A DNA stretch of 64,000 bases from Pseudomonas koreensis (GCF_025447595.1 NZ_JAOEJU010000006.1:124001-188000), one strand, 5' to 3'; shown: positions 1 through 11,973, counted from the first letter of the stretch. A program made the numbers and translations. Notes: generated by a model from the sequence alone, not told the origin.

Positions 1-262
1 TCGGCGTCCCCAGCCGCTCCACTTCATCGATGCGCACGATCGAGTGCATCGGCACAAAGCTGCGTACCACGCCTTCGAACTGCGCCTTGAGCTTTTCTTC
101 GCTCGGATCGACGACCACTTGCGTGCGCTCGCCAAAGACGAACTCTTCCACTTCCAGGAAGCCCCACAGATCACTTTGATAGATCTGCTTGGCGTACATT
201 TCGAACACCTGGCCCTGGTTGAGGAAAATCACCTTGTAGATTGGAGCTTCGCGTTTGGTCAT
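1..262 (-). CDS. DUF1820 family protein (C-terminus beyond the window)
   Basis: The reading frame begins with ATG at 262 and runs leftwards off the window edge, so only about 87 N-terminal residues are visible. The protein begins MTKREAPIYKVIFLNQ and is soluble, with an acidic stretch (FLEVEEFVFGE) and later PMHSIVRIDEVE near the edge. This matches my memory of the DUF1820 family, small proteins of about 110 residues of unknown function encoded beside miaB in Pseudomonas. It is divergent from miaB, with 132 bp between the two starts. No biochemical role can be read from the sequence. Confidence 0.7.
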   Translation of the reverse strand, partial: MTKREAPIYKVIFLNQGQVFEMYAKQIYQSDLWGFLEVEEFVFGERTQVVVDPSEEKLKAQFEGVVRSFVPMHSIVRIDEVERLGTP

Positions 263-330
263 GGCGGGGGGACAACATCGGGGTAAAAATGAGGGCGCGA
301 ACTATAGCATAGCCACCGGACGCGCAGCGG

Positions 331-360
331 TAGGAACCTGGGGACATGTTCCCTATAATG
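331..360 (+). promoter_or_regulatory. Probable miaB promoter with perfect -10 box
   Basis: TATAAT lies at 354-359, 36 bp before the miaB ATG. The -35 position (about 331-336, taggaa) is poor. A 5-bp inverted repeat, GGAAC at 333-337 and GTTCC at 348-352, straddles the spacer and ends next to the -10 box; it could be an operator, though it may be chance. Confidence 0.45.
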
Positions 361-394
361 CGCGGTTCTTTGAACCACGTGACGACCCTATTCC

Positions 395-1723
395 ATGGCC
401 AAGAAGCTTTACATCGAAACCCACGGTTGCCAGATGAACGAGTACGACAGCTCGCGCATGGTCGATCTGCTGGGCGAACACCAGGCCCTGGAAGTCACGG
501 CGCGCGCCGAAGATGCCGACGTGATTCTGCTCAACACCTGCTCGATCCGCGAACGCGCCCAGGACCGGGTGTACTCCCAACTCGGCCGCTGGCGCGAACT
601 GAAACTGGCCAACCCGGACATGGTGATCGCCGTCGGCGGTTGCGTGGCCAGCCAGGAAGGCGCGGCGATCCGTGATCGCGCCCCGTACGTCGACGTGGTG
701 TTCGGCCCGCAGACCCTGCACCGTCTGCCGGAAATGATCGACGCCGCGCGCATCAGCAAGCTGCCGCAAGTCGACGTGTCGTTCCCGGAAATCGAAAAAT
801 TCGACCACCTGCCCGAGCCGCGCATCGACGGCCCGAGCGCCTATGTGTCGGTGATGGAAGGCTGCAGCAAGTACTGCACGTTCTGCGTGGTGCCTTACAC
901 CCGCGGTGAAGAAGTCAGCCGGCCGTTCGACGACGTGATCGCCGAGATCATCCACCTGGCCGAAAACGGTGTGCGTGAAGTGACCCTGCTGGGGCAGAAC
1001 GTCAACGGTTATCGCGGGCTGACCCACGACGGTCGCCTGGCGGATCTGGCGGAATTGATCCGCGTGGTCGCGGCGGTCGATGGCATCGACCGCATCCGCT
1101 ACACCACCTCGCACCCGCTGGAGTTTTCCGACAGCCTGATCCAGGCCCACGCCGAAGTGCCGGAACTGGTGAAGCACCTGCACTTGCCGGTGCAGTCGGG
1201 TTCGGACCGCATCCTGGCCGCGATGAAGCGCAACCACACCGCGCTGGAGTACAAATCCAAGCTGCGCAAACTGCGCGCCGCCGTACCGGGTATCTGCATC
1301 AGCTCGGACTTCATCGTCGGCTTCCCGGGGGAAACCGAGAAAGATTTCGAACAGACCATGAAGCTGATTGCTGAAGTCGGTTTCGACTTTTCCTACTCGT
1401 TCGTTTACAGCCAGCGCCCGGGTACCCCGGCCGCCGATCTGGCCGACGACACCCCGGAAGAACTGAAGAAAGAACGCCTGAACGCCTTGCAGCACCGTTT
1501 GAATCAGCAAGGGTTCGAGATCAGCCGACAAATGGTCGGCTCGATCCAGCGGATTCTGGTGACCGATTATTCGAAGAAGGATCCGGGCGAGCTGCAAGGG
1601 CGCACCGAGAATAACCGTATCGTCAACTTCCGCTGCGATAATCCAACTCTGATCGGCCAGTTCGCCGACGTGCACATCGACGCGGCGCAACCGCACTCGC
1701 TGCGCGGCTCGCTGATCCAGTAA
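395..1723 (+). CDS. miaB: tRNA-2-methylthio-N6-dimethylallyladenosine synthase MiaB
   Basis: Radical-SAM methylthiotransferase that converts i6A37 to ms2i6A37 in tRNAs reading UNN codons. The 442-aa length is normal. The N-terminal UPF0004 domain starts [13 protein letters not shown] and holds the three cysteines that ligate the second 4Fe-4S cluster (the first is Cys12). The radical-SAM motif is GCSKYCTFC, with cysteines at 157, 161 and 164. A C-terminal TRAM domain ends the protein ([10 protein letters not shown]...[11 protein letters not shown]). The ATG at 395 gives [11 protein letters not shown], the usual family start. The gene stands alone, followed by a REPIN and then the ybeZ cluster. 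Confidence 0.97.
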   Translation: MAKKLYIETHGCQMNEYDSSRMVDLLGEHQALEVTARAEDADVILLNTCSIRERAQDRVYSQLGRWRELKLANPDMVIAVGGCVASQEGAAIRDRAPYVDVVFGPQTLHRLPEMIDAARISKLPQVDVSFPEIEKFDHLPEPRIDGPSAYVSVMEGCSKYCTFCVVPYTRGEEVSRPFDDVIAEIIHLAENGVREVTLLGQNVNGYRGLTHDGRLADLAELIRVVAAVDGIDRIRYTTSHPLEFSDSLIQAHAEVPELVKHLHLPVQSGSDRILAAMKRNHTALEYKSKLRKLRAAVPGICISSDFIVGFPGETEKDFEQTMKLIAEVGFDFSYSFVYSQRPGTPAADLADDTPEELKKERLNALQHRLNQQGFEISRQMVGSIQRILVTDYSKKDPGELQGRTENNRIVNFRCDNPTLIGQFADVHIDAAQPHSLRGSLIQ

Positions 1724-1738
1724 GACCCTTTGTTCAAC

Positions 1739-1827
1739 TGTGGGAGCGAGCCTGCTCGCGATGAACGATGACGCGGTTTTTCAGATGAACCGCATTCATG
1801 CCCATCGCGAGCAAGCTCGCTCCCACA
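1739..1827. repeat. REPIN-type inverted repeat
   Basis: Two arms face each other: tgtgggagcgagcctgctcg on the left and its near-complement ending gctcgctcccaca on the right, around a middle of roughly 45 bp. This is the common P. fluorescens-group REP doublet. Copies with similar arms occur at 44755-44852 and 46450-46536. Confidence 0.85.
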
Positions 1828-1918
1828 GAAACAGCATCAATTTAAGAGCTTTCGCACCCACGCCGCTGGCGTTATCCTTGATTTCATCCTAATTGCCCCA
1901 GGGCGGCTAAATACGACC

Positions 1919-2923
1919 TTGAACGCACCCATCGAACCACATCGTTTCATCCTCGAGCCCTTTGAGGCTCGCCGCTTCGCCAATCTGTGCGGGCAGTTCG
2001 ACGAGCACCTGCGGCTGATCGAACAGCGCCTGGCCATCGAGATCCGCAACCGCGGCAATCAGTTCGAGCTGATCGGCGAACCCAAGCACACCACTTCCGC
2101 GGAAAACCTGATTCGCCGCCTGTACCGGGAAACCAAGGGTTCAGAGCTGTCGCCGGATACGGTTCACCTGTTCCTCCAGGAATCGGCCGTCGAGCAGCTG
2201 GACAACCACGCCCCCGCCGAAGCCTCCGTCGCCCTGCGCACCAAGAAAGGCATGATTCGCCCACGTGGCTTGAATCAGCTGCGCTACGTGAAGGAAATCC
2301 TCGGCAACGACATCAACTTCGGCATCGGCCCGGCCGGTACCGGCAAGACCTATCTGGCGGTGGCCTGCGCTGTGGATGCGCTGGAACGTGAACAGATCCG
2401 CCGCATCCTGCTGGTGCGTCCGGCGGTCGAAGCGGGTGAAAAACTTGGTTTCCTGCCCGGCGACCTGTCGCAGAAGATCGACCCGTACCTGCGCCCGCTC
2501 TACGACGCGCTCTACGAAATGCTCGGTTTCGAATACGTGGCCAAGCTGATCGAGCGTCAGGTGATCGAAGTCGCACCACTGGCTTACATGCGCGGCCGTA
2601 CGCTGAACAACAGCTTCATCATTCTCGATGAGAGCCAGAACACCACCGTCGAACAGATGAAGATGTTCCTGACCCGGATCGGTTTCGGCTCTACAGCCGT
2701 GATCACCGGCGACATCACCCAGGTCGACCTGCCGCGCGGCACCAAGTCCGGACTTCATCACGTCATCGAAGTCCTGAAAGACGTGCCGGGTATCAGCTTC
2801 ACGCACTTCCAGCCCAAAGACGTGGTGCGCCATCCATTGGTGCAACGCATCGTCGAAGCCTACGAGCGCTTCGAGACGCGTTTGGCCGATGAAGCGCCAA
2901 AGGACACTCGCCACGATGCTTGA
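1919..2923 (+). CDS. ybeZ: PhoH-like ATPase YbeZ
   Basis: PhoH-family P-loop NTPase of 334 aa. In the conserved ybeZYX-lnt cluster it is linked to RNA metabolism together with the endonuclease YbeY. The Walker A motif GPAGTGKT is at residues 137-144, and the Walker B-type segment is [11 protein letters not shown]. The start is TTG at 1919 ([10 protein letters not shown]), about 10 bp after a stop-rich leader; no upstream in-frame ATG gives a better start. Its stop overlaps the ybeY start by 8 nt, which implies translational coupling. Confidence 0.93.
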   Translation: MNAPIEPHRFILEPFEARRFANLCGQFDEHLRLIEQRLAIEIRNRGNQFELIGEPKHTTSAENLIRRLYRETKGSELSPDTVHLFLQESAVEQLDNHAPAEASVALRTKKGMIRPRGLNQLRYVKEILGNDINFGIGPAGTGKTYLAVACAVDALEREQIRRILLVRPAVEAGEKLGFLPGDLSQKIDPYLRPLYDALYEMLGFEYVAKLIERQVIEVAPLAYMRGRTLNNSFIILDESQNTTVEQMKMFLTRIGFGSTAVITGDITQVDLPRGTKSGLHHVIEVLKDVPGISFTHFQPKDVVRHPLVQRIVEAYERFETRLADEAPKDTRHDA

Positions 2924-3410
2924 GCTTGACCTGCAAATCGCGACCGAAGCGTCCGCGCCGACCGAAGCCGAATTCCGCCAATGGTGCGAACTGGCTCTGC
3001 GCCAGCGCACCGCCGACTCGGAAATGACCATTCGTCTGGTCGACGAGGAAGAAGGCCGCGAACTGAATCACACCTGGCGCCACAAGGATTACGCGACCAA
3101 CGTCCTATCCTTCCCCGCCGAAGTGCCCGATGAGTTTCTCGACATTCCATTGCTGGGCGATCTGGTGATCTGCGTGGCGGTGGTCGAGCGCGAAGCTGCC
3201 GAACAGGGCAAGGAACTAAAGGCCCACTGGGCACATCTGGTCATTCACGGCTGCTTGCATCTGCTTGGTTACGACCATATAGATGACGAGGAGGCCGAAG
3301 AAATGGAAGCACTGGAACGCGAGTTGCTTGCCGAATTGGGTTATCCCGATCCGTACGCGGACGACGAAACCGAAACATCCCCTATCGTTACAACAAAGGA
3401 TTCAGAGTAA
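2916..3410 (+). CDS. ybeY: Endoribonuclease YbeY
   Basis: Single-strand-specific metal-dependent RNase needed for 16S rRNA 3'-end maturation and ribosome quality control. It has 164 aa from ATG 2916 ([13 protein letters not shown]); a frame open further upstream would add nine non-conserved residues. The zinc signature [11 protein letters not shown] places histidines at 111, 115 and 121. The conserved RxxN region is [15 protein letters not shown]. The start lies inside the end of ybeZ (ATG overlapping the stop by 8 nt), and ybeX follows 5 bp after the stop. Confidence 0.96.
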   Translation: MLELDLQIATEASAPTEAEFRQWCELALRQRTADSEMTIRLVDEEEGRELNHTWRHKDYATNVLSFPAEVPDEFLDIPLLGDLVICVAVVEREAAEQGKELKAHWAHLVIHGCLHLLGYDHIDDEEAEEMEALERELLAELGYPDPYADDETETSPIVTTKDSE

Positions 3411-3415
3411 TCGCT

Positions 3416-4255
3416 ATGAGCGAAGATCGATCGAGCAACGGGCAGAAGTCATGGCTGGGTAAACTGACCCAGGCTTTTGCCCACGAGCCGAAGAACCGCC
3501 AGGAGCTGCTTGAGCTGCTGCGCGATGCACATCAGAACAAACTGCTGGACAGCGAAGCACTGGCCATCGTCGAAGGCGCCATCCAGGTGGCTGACCTGCA
3601 GGTTCGCGACATCATGGTGCCGCGCTCGCAGATGATCAGCATCAAGGCGACCCAGACACCCCGCGAATTCCTCCCAGCTGTGGTCGACTCGGCCCACTCG
3701 CGCTACCCGGTCATTGGCGAAAGCCATGACGACGTAATGGGCGTGCTGCTGGCCAAGGATCTGCTGCCGCTGATCCTCAAGGAGAACGGCGACAGCTTCA
3801 ACATCAAGGACCTGCTGCGCCCGGCCACCTTCGTGCCGGAGTCCAAGCGTCTGAACGTGTTGCTGCGTGAATTCCGCGCCAACCACAACCACATGGCCAT
3901 CGTCATCGACGAATACGGCGGTGTGGCCGGTCTGGTGACCATCGAAGACGTGCTTGAGCAAATCGTCGGCGACATCGAAGACGAGCACGACGTCGAAGAA
4001 GACAGCTACATCAAGCCGCTGCCCAGCGGTGATTTCCTGATCAAGGCCCTGACGCCGATCGAGAACTTCAACGAGTTCTTCGACAGCGAATTCTCCGACG
4101 ACGAGTTCGACACCGTCGGCGGGCTGGTGATGAGTGCGTTCGGGCACTTGCCAAAACGCAACGAAATCACTGAAATCGGCGCCTATCGTTTCCGCATCCT
4201 GAACGCCGACAGCCGTCGGATTCATCTGCTGCGACTGACGCCCATTGCTCGTTAA
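3416..4255 (+). CDS. corC: CBS-domain transporter-associated protein YbeX/CorC
   Basis: HlyC/CorC family cytoplasmic protein of 279 aa. Family members are linked to magnesium/cobalt efflux with CorA, and in the ybeZYX cluster YbeX also affects ribosome metabolism. Two CBS motifs span roughly residues 65-185 (VRDIMVPRSQM, then HNHMAIVIDEYGGVAGLVTIEDVLE). The C-terminal CorC_HlyC domain includes DEFDTVGGLVMSAFGHLPKR. There is no membrane segment. The ATG at 3416 is 5 bp after ybeY, and lnt follows after 14 bp, so the four genes look like one operon. Confidence 0.94.
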   Translation: MSEDRSSNGQKSWLGKLTQAFAHEPKNRQELLELLRDAHQNKLLDSEALAIVEGAIQVADLQVRDIMVPRSQMISIKATQTPREFLPAVVDSAHSRYPVIGESHDDVMGVLLAKDLLPLILKENGDSFNIKDLLRPATFVPESKRLNVLLREFRANHNHMAIVIDEYGGVAGLVTIEDVLEQIVGDIEDEHDVEEDSYIKPLPSGDFLIKALTPIENFNEFFDSEFSDDEFDTVGGLVMSAFGHLPKRNEITEIGAYRFRILNADSRRIHLLRLTPIAR

Positions 4256-4269
4256 ATCTAAGGACTGAA

Positions 4270-5793
4270 ATGCGCTGGACAACCCGCCCCGGCTGGCCCG
4301 GTAACCTGCTGGCCGTGGCGGCCGGTGCAATCACTACCTTCGCGCTGGCACCGTTCGATCTCTGGCCGCTGGCCCTGCTGGCGGTCGGCTTGTTCTATGC
4401 CGGCCTGCGTGAGCTGAGCCCGCGCCAGGCCCTGGGCCGTGGCTGGTGCTTCGGTTTCGGCCTGTTCGGCGCCGGCACCAGTTGGATCTACTACAGCATC
4501 CACCACTTCGGCGGCGCTTCGGTGCTGCTGGCCGGGTTCCTGATGCTGATTTTTACGGCGGCCATTGCCTGGTTCTTCGCCCTGCCCGCGTGGCTTTGGG
4601 CGCGCTGGCTGCGGCGTAACGAAGCGCCGGTGGCTGATGCACTGGCGTTTGCGGCGTTGTGGGTAGGCCAGGAAGCGTTTCGTGGCTGGTTCCTCACCGG
4701 TTTCCCATGGCTTTATTCCGGTTACAGCCAGCTCGACGGCCCTCTGGCCGGGCTCGCGCCGGTGGGCGGGATGTGGCTGGTGTCGTTCGTCCTGGCACTG
4801 ACCGCCGCACTGATCTACAACGCACCGCGCCTGCTGCAAACCCGCCGCAAAGCCTTCATCGCTGCCGGACTGATATTGCTGATCGGACCATGGGCAGCGG
4901 GCATTGCGCTGAAGGGCCATGCCTGGACCAGCCCGGCCGGCGCGCCGCTGACCGTTGCCGCGATTCAGGGCAACGTCGCGCAAAGCATGAAATGGGACCC
5001 GGCCGAGCTCAATGCGCAACTGGCGCTGTACCGCGACCTGAGCTTCCGCTCCAAACCGGTGGACCTGCTGATCTGGCCGGAAACCGCCGTGCCGGTGCTC
5101 AAGGAGTCCGCCGAGGGCTACCTGAGCATGATGGGCAACTTCGCCGCCGAGCGTAAATCGGCGCTGATCACCGGCGTGCCGATCCGTGAAACGGTCCGTC
5201 ACGAAAAACGCTTCTTCAACGGCATCACCGTGGTCGGCGAAGGCGATGGCACTTACCTGAAACAGAAACTGGTGCCATTCGGCGAATACGTACCGCTGCA
5301 GGACATCCTGCGCGGGCTGATCGCCTTCTTCGACCTGCCGATGTCCGACTTCGCCCGTGGTCCTGCCGATCAGGCCCTGTTACAGGCCAAGGGATATCAG
5401 ATCGCACCGTTCATCTGCTACGAAGTGGTTTACCCGGAATTTGCCGCTGGCCTGGCCGCCCGCAGCGATCTGCTGCTGACGATCAGCAACGACACCTGGT
5501 TCGGCACTTCCATCGGACCGTTGCAGCACCTGCAAATGGCGCAGATGCGTGCACTTGAAGCCGGACGCTGGATGATTCGCGCGACCAACAACGGCGTGAC
5601 CGGCCTGATCAACCCGTTTGGCCAGATCACCGAGCGCATTCCGCAGTTCGAACAGGGCGTGCTCTATGGCGAAGTGGTGCCGATGCACAACCTGACGCCG
5701 TATCTGCAATGGCGCTCGTGGCCGCTGATCATCCTGTGCGTGGTGCTTTTCGGCTGGGCGCTGATGACCAACCGGATGTCCAAGACACTCTGA
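4270..5793 (+). CDS. lnt: Apolipoprotein N-acyltransferase Lnt
   Basis: Inner-membrane enzyme that N-acylates the N-terminal cysteine of lipoproteins (last step of lipoprotein maturation). It has 507 aa: several hydrophobic helices in the first 200 residues, a periplasmic nitrilase-like domain, and a C-terminal helix (WPLIILCVVLFGWAL). The catalytic triad fits Glu271 (LLIWPETAVP), a lysine at 331 or 333 (LKQKLVPFGEYVP) and Cys383 (FICYEVVYPE). The RBS aagga precedes ATG 4270. Substrates within this window would include LptE, RlpA and the other lipobox proteins. Confidence 0.96.
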   Translation: MRWTTRPGWPGNLLAVAAGAITTFALAPFDLWPLALLAVGLFYAGLRELSPRQALGRGWCFGFGLFGAGTSWIYYSIHHFGGASVLLAGFLMLIFTAAIAWFFALPAWLWARWLRRNEAPVADALAFAALWVGQEAFRGWFLTGFPWLYSGYSQLDGPLAGLAPVGGMWLVSFVLALTAALIYNAPRLLQTRRKAFIAAGLILLIGPWAAGIALKGHAWTSPAGAPLTVAAIQGNVAQSMKWDPAELNAQLALYRDLSFRSKPVDLLIWPETAVPVLKESAEGYLSMMGNFAAERKSALITGVPIRETVRHEKRFFNGITVVGEGDGTYLKQKLVPFGEYVPLQDILRGLIAFFDLPMSDFARGPADQALLQAKGYQIAPFICYEVVYPEFAAGLAARSDLLLTISNDTWFGTSIGPLQHLQMAQMRALEAGRWMIRATNNGVTGLINPFGQITERIPQFEQGVLYGEVVPMHNLTPYLQWRSWPLIILCVVLFGWALMTNRMSKTL

Positions 5794-5801
5794 GAACCTG
5801 T

Positions 5802-5828
5802 TCACTCCCGCGTCCTGCGCGGGAGTGA
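5802..5828. terminator. Hairpin between convergent lnt and ydcF-like genes
   Basis: A perfect 11-bp stem, tcactcccgcg (5802-5812) with cgcgggagtga (5818-5828), and a 5-nt loop fill the gap between two convergent genes. There is no clear T-run, but the position suits a bidirectional terminator. Confidence 0.6.
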
Positions 5829-6608
5829 TCAATCCGCGCTGTCATCTCCTCGATAGAACAGCGAATAACCGATCTGTCCCACCGCCTCGTTCATCAACTG
5901 CCCGCTCTGCCAGATCGACTTGAACTCCGGCAGCCAGCCGCCAAATGGCCGGGCATTGTCAGTACCGAGGAAACCGACCGGCGCCGGCACCACTTCAAAT
6001 CCTGCCTGTTGATAACTCCACACCGCTCGCGGCATGTGCCAGGCCTGGGTCACCAGCACGATGCGTTTGACGCCTTCCGGCAACAGCACTTTGGCGCTGA
6101 AGGCGGCGTTCTCCCAAGTAGTGCGGCTCTCCCCTTCCTGCCAGCGCACCGTCACACCGAAATCATCGCGTAGCGAGTCGGCCATCAATTTGGCTTCAGT
6201 CGGCGGCGTACCGTAATGCAGGCCGCCGCTGGTCAGAATCGGCAACCCCGACGCCTTGGCCAGTCGCGCCGCATAACGTTGACGCTCCAGCCCGACACCG
6301 GTCGGTTGATCCTCGCCCCAGGCCAGATCGCCGCGCTCACGACCGGAGCCCAACACCACAATTGCATCGGCGCGCTGCGCCAGGCTTGTCCATGCTTCCC
6401 GGGCCAGCGGCGGTTCGCGTTCCAGGGCCTTGGCGCCCCATTGCACCACCACCGGCAAACTCATCAGCCAGAACCCGCCAAAACCCAGGGCAAAACACAG
6501 CCCGGCCAGCCGTGGCCGCGAGCGACGCAGCCACCAGGCCGCCAGCAACAGCAGCAAAAGAAGGCCGGGCGGCAATAGAAGTTGTTTAATGAAATAACGA
6601 AAAGGCAT
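5829..6608 (-). CDS. YdcF/ElyC family membrane protein (DUF218)
   Basis: 259-aa protein with two N-terminal membrane helices (about residues 10-32 and 36-58) followed by a DUF218 domain. Recognisable parts are DAIVVLGSGRERG, TSGGLHYGTPPTEAKLMADSL, SRTTWENAAFSAKVL and VTQAWHMPRAVWSY, which agree with the SanA/ElyC/YdcF family. Members are associated with envelope barrier function and undecaprenyl-phosphate metabolism, but the reaction is not established. ATG at 6608. It is convergent with lnt. Confidence 0.88.
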   Translation of the reverse strand: MPFRYFIKQLLLPPGLLLLLLLAAWWLRRSRPRLAGLCFALGFGGFWLMSLPVVVQWGAKALEREPPLAREAWTSLAQRADAIVVLGSGRERGDLAWGEDQPTGVGLERQRYAARLAKASGLPILTSGGLHYGTPPTEAKLMADSLRDDFGVTVRWQEGESRTTWENAAFSAKVLLPEGVKRIVLVTQAWHMPRAVWSYQQAGFEVVPAPVGFLGTDNARPFGGWLPEFKSIWQSGQLMNEAVGQIGYSLFYRGDDSAD

Positions 6609-6713
6609 CGAGCATCTCCAGAGATGCCCGAAGCCTAAGTGGGTTGATACAGCGCGACAACCAGTAGGGTCGGATCCCGTTGAAAAAGATCCGCTTTTTG
6701 ACCTGCCATGCGT

Positions 6714-7037
6714 TTACTTGGCCTGCAGAGTCCGAACCTTGACGGGGTCTCTGCCGGGCGCCTTGTCCTTGAGCCAGATGACCTTGGCCGTATGGGCTGC
6801 ATCGAGTTGTTTCACTGCTTGTGACAGGTATCCGTGGGTTTCACGCTCACTGCGATCCAGATAGGCCTTGACCAGTTTGAACTCGGCGGGACTCAAGCCA
6901 CGCAATTCCAGCTCCAGGGGGCGCTCGTCGCGCAGCCTTCCAGCGGTTTTTGCCGCGTCCAGGGCCATACCCAGACGGTCGATCAACCGCTCGTACAACT
7001 CGGGTTTGGTAACGTTTTTTTGCTGTGACTCCACCAT
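6714..7037 (-). CDS. Conserved hypothetical protein, 107 aa
   Basis: Small soluble basic protein, predicted mainly helical, with no signal peptide or membrane segment. It starts MVESQQKNVTKPELYERLID and ends VKVRTLQAK. A strong RBS (gaggtgag) precedes ATG 7037. Its position between the ydcF-like gene and leuS is the same as an uncharacterised gene in P. aeruginosa, so I think it is a real conserved gene. I recognise no function. Confidence 0.75.
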   Translation of the reverse strand: MVESQQKNVTKPELYERLIDRLGMALDAAKTAGRLRDERPLELELRGLSPAEFKLVKAYLDRSERETHGYLSQAVKQLDAAHTAKVIWLKDKAPGRDPVKVRTLQAK

Positions 7038-9898
<2,861 letters not shown>

Positions 9899-9905
9899 TT
9901 GGATC

Positions 9906-9929
9906 GGGCGCCGGGTTAGCCTGGCGCCC
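9906..9929 (+). terminator. GC hairpin after leuS
   Basis: gggcgcc at 9906-9912 pairs with ggcgccc at 9923-9929, extended inward by weaker pairs. The trailing sequence is A-rich (agaaaaacc), not a T-run, so this is more likely an mRNA-stabilising hairpin or weak attenuator than a full terminator. Confidence 0.35.
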
Positions 9930-9985
9930 AGAAAAACCTTTCGGGCCGCAGAGTCGGCCCACCTGGTTTCAAGGGGAGCAACACA

Positions 9986-10591
9986 ATGATCAAACGCAAT
10001 CTGCTGGTGATGGGCCTCGCCGTCCTGTTGAGCGCCTGCGGTTTCCAGCTGCGCGGCACCGGCACCAACGAACTGTCGATCAAGGAGCTCGATCTGAGCG
10101 CCCGCAACGCCTACGGCGAAACCGTGACGCAACTGCGTCAGGTGCTGGAAGCCAGCGGCGTCAAGGTCGTCTCTGGTGCGCCGTACAAGCTTTACCTGTC
10201 CGATGAACAGGAAACCCAGCGCATCCTCAGTTACGCTGGCGCCGGTCGTACTGGCGAGTATCAGGTGAGCACCGTGCTGACCTACGATATCCGTGGCGAA
10301 AAAGACCTGCTGCTCAAAAGCGACAAACTTGAAGTGCAGAAAGTGTTCATCCACGACGGCAACAACCTGGTGGGTTCCGACCAGGAAGCCAACGATGCAC
10401 GTCGTGAAACCCGCCGCGAGCTGGTACAACGCATGATGCTGCGTCTGCAACAGCTGACGCCGGCACAGCTTGACGCTCTGCAGCAAACCGCCAACGCGCG
10501 GGCCAAGGCAGAAGCCGACGCCCTCGAAGCGGCGCAGAAGGCTGAAGCGGAAACCCCGCGTCAGTCGCCGCTCGAACTGCCGCAGCAGTAA
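9986..10591 (+). CDS. lptE: LPS-assembly lipoprotein LptE
   Basis: Outer-membrane lipoprotein that forms the plug of the LptD translocon for LPS insertion. It has 201 aa. The signal peptide ends in the lipobox LLSAC with the lipidated cysteine at residue 18. The mature start GFQLRGTG is the family hallmark. The C-terminal tail is rich in A, K, E and Q. An RBS (aagggga) precedes ATG 9986. holA follows after 39 bp. Confidence 0.95.
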   Translation: MIKRNLLVMGLAVLLSACGFQLRGTGTNELSIKELDLSARNAYGETVTQLRQVLEASGVKVVSGAPYKLYLSDEQETQRILSYAGAGRTGEYQVSTVLTYDIRGEKDLLLKSDKLEVQKVFIHDGNNLVGSDQEANDARRETRRELVQRMMLRLQQLTPAQLDALQQTANARAKAEADALEAAQKAEAETPRQSPLELPQQ

Positions 10592-10597
10592 GACGTT

Positions 10598-10617
10598 CGG
10601 GGCGCTCAGGCGCCCCG
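10598..10617 (+). terminator. GC hairpin between lptE and holA
   Basis: An 8-bp stem, cggggcgc (10598-10605) with gcgccccg (10610-10617), and a 4-nt loop lie 13 bp before the holA start. It is followed by a pyrimidine-rich stretch (ttcgccctctctt) rather than a pure T-run. It could attenuate transcription into holA or affect its translation. Confidence 0.35.
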
Positions 10618-10630
10618 TTCGCCCTCTCTT

Positions 10631-11668
10631 ATGAAGCTCGCTCCCGCCCAACTCGGCAAACACCTGCAAGGCGCCCTCGCGCCGGTCTACATCATCAGCG
10701 GTGATGACCCGCTGCTGTGCCAGGAAGCGGCCGACGCCATTCGCTCTGCTGCCCGTCAGCAAGGGTTCGACGAACGCCAGGTCTTTGCCGCCGACGCCAA
10801 TTTCGATTGGGGCACGCTGCTGCAGGCCGGCGCGAGCATGTCGCTGTTCGCCGAAAAACGCCTGCTGGAACTGCGCCTGCCTTCCGGCAAGCCCGGTGAC
10901 AAGGGCGCCGCCGCATTGATCGAATATTGCTCGCGTCCTGCTGAAGACACGGTGCTGCTGATCAGCTTGCCCAAGCTGGATGGCAGCGCGCAAAAGACCA
11001 AGTGGGGCAAGGCGCTGGTCGAAGGCCAGCAGACCCAGTTCATCCAGATCTGGCCTGTCGACGCGAACCAATTGCCGAGCTGGATTCGTCAGCGCCTGTC
11101 CCAGGCCGGCTTGTCGGCCAGCCAGGATGCGGTCGAACTGATTGCCGCGCGGGTCGAAGGCAACCTGCTGGCCGCTGCGCAGGAGATCGAAAAACTCAAG
11201 CTGATGGCCGAGGGCGGGCAGATCACCGTCGAAACCGTGCAGGCGGCCGTGGCCGACAGTGCGCGCTTCGACGTGTTCGGCCTGACCGATGCGGTGCTCA
11301 ACGGTGAACCGGCTCACGCCCTGCGCATGCTCGAAGGACTGCGCGGCGAAGGGGTCGAGCCGCCGGTGATCCTCTGGGCCCTGGCCCGGGAGTTGCGTCT
11401 GTTGGCCAACATCTCGCTGCAGTACAGCCAGGGCACGCCGCTGGACAAGTGCTTCAGCCAGGCGAAACCGCCGGTCTGGGACAAACGCAAACCGCTGATG
11501 AGCAAGGCCCTGCAACGCTACTCGGCGCAACGCTGGGCGCAGTTGTTGCTCGAAGCCCAGCGCATCGATGCGCAGATCAAGGGTCAGGCGGCGGGCTCGC
11601 CGTGGATGAGCCTGAGCCGACTGGCACTGCTGATGGCCGGTCAGCGCCTGACCTTGCCTGCCGAATGA
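10631..11668 (+). CDS. holA: DNA polymerase III subunit delta
   Basis: Clamp-loader delta subunit, which opens the beta sliding clamp. The 345-aa length is typical. Recognisable parts are YIISGDDPLLCQEA near the N-terminus, the LRLPSGKPGDKGAAAL region, and the helical C-terminal collar. ATG 10631 gives MKLAPAQLGKHLQGAL, the family start. It is the last gene before the terminator at 11674. Confidence 0.95.
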   Translation: MKLAPAQLGKHLQGALAPVYIISGDDPLLCQEAADAIRSAARQQGFDERQVFAADANFDWGTLLQAGASMSLFAEKRLLELRLPSGKPGDKGAAALIEYCSRPAEDTVLLISLPKLDGSAQKTKWGKALVEGQQTQFIQIWPVDANQLPSWIRQRLSQAGLSASQDAVELIAARVEGNLLAAAQEIEKLKLMAEGGQITVETVQAAVADSARFDVFGLTDAVLNGEPAHALRMLEGLRGEGVEPPVILWALARELRLLANISLQYSQGTPLDKCFSQAKPPVWDKRKPLMSKALQRYSAQRWAQLLLEAQRIDAQIKGQAAGSPWMSLSRLALLMAGQRLTLPAE

Positions 11669-11673
11669 ATTCC

Positions 11674-11702
11674 GGGATCGCGCTCTGCGATCCCTTTTTT
11701 TA
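11674..11702 (+). terminator. Rho-independent terminator after holA
   Basis: gggatcgc (11674-11681) pairs with gcgatccc (11687-11694) around a 5-nt loop, followed by an eight-T run ending at 11702. Confidence 0.9.
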
Positions 11703-11808
11703 CCGAGTCCATTTCCTACAGAACATCCCGTCCTCGGTCCTATAGACAGACGCTCGAGATCGGCAGATTATCTGCCGCGCAAAAACTCACTCAATCGAGA
11801 GAATCCTC

Positions 11809-11973
11809 ATGAGCAAAAAGCCATCGAAACATGGCCACAACAAGGCCAAATCCATCGTCGCCCAACCCCTGTTCCGCAGCCGCCAGGAACGACCTACCAA
11901 GGGTAAAGGCAGCTACCGCCGCGAAGCCTTCCAGTCTGACAGCTGGGAGGCTTCTTACTTTCTGGCCGCTTGA
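11809..11973 (+). CDS. arfA: Alternative ribosome-rescue factor ArfA
   Basis: 54-aa protein beginning MSKKPSKHGHNKAKSIVA and containing the ArfA core PLFRSRQERPTKGKGSYRRE. ArfA recruits RF2 to ribosomes stalled on mRNAs lacking a stop codon and backs up tmRNA. The gene ends SWEASYFLAA with TGA at 11971-11973. An RBS (gagagaa) lies upstream of ATG 11809. A strong hairpin occupies codons 39-49 of the coding sequence (11923-11954); in E. coli and relatives such a hairpin makes arfA mRNA itself non-stop, so ArfA is made only when tmRNA fails. The family call rests on the KGKGSY core and length. Confidence 0.88.
   Translation: MSKKPSKHGHNKAKSIVAQPLFRSRQERPTKGKGSYRREAFQSDSWEASYFLAA
11923..11963 (+). 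promoter_or_regulatory. Intragenic hairpin in arfA (RNase III site or early terminator)
   Basis: A 12-bp stem with one G-T wobble: gaagccttccag (11923-11934) pairs with ctgggaggcttc (11943-11954) around an 8-nt loop. The T-rich ttactttct follows directly, still 5 codons before the stop. Cleavage or termination here would give a stop-less arfA transcript, making the gene self-monitoring for tmRNA activity. Confidence 0.7.
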
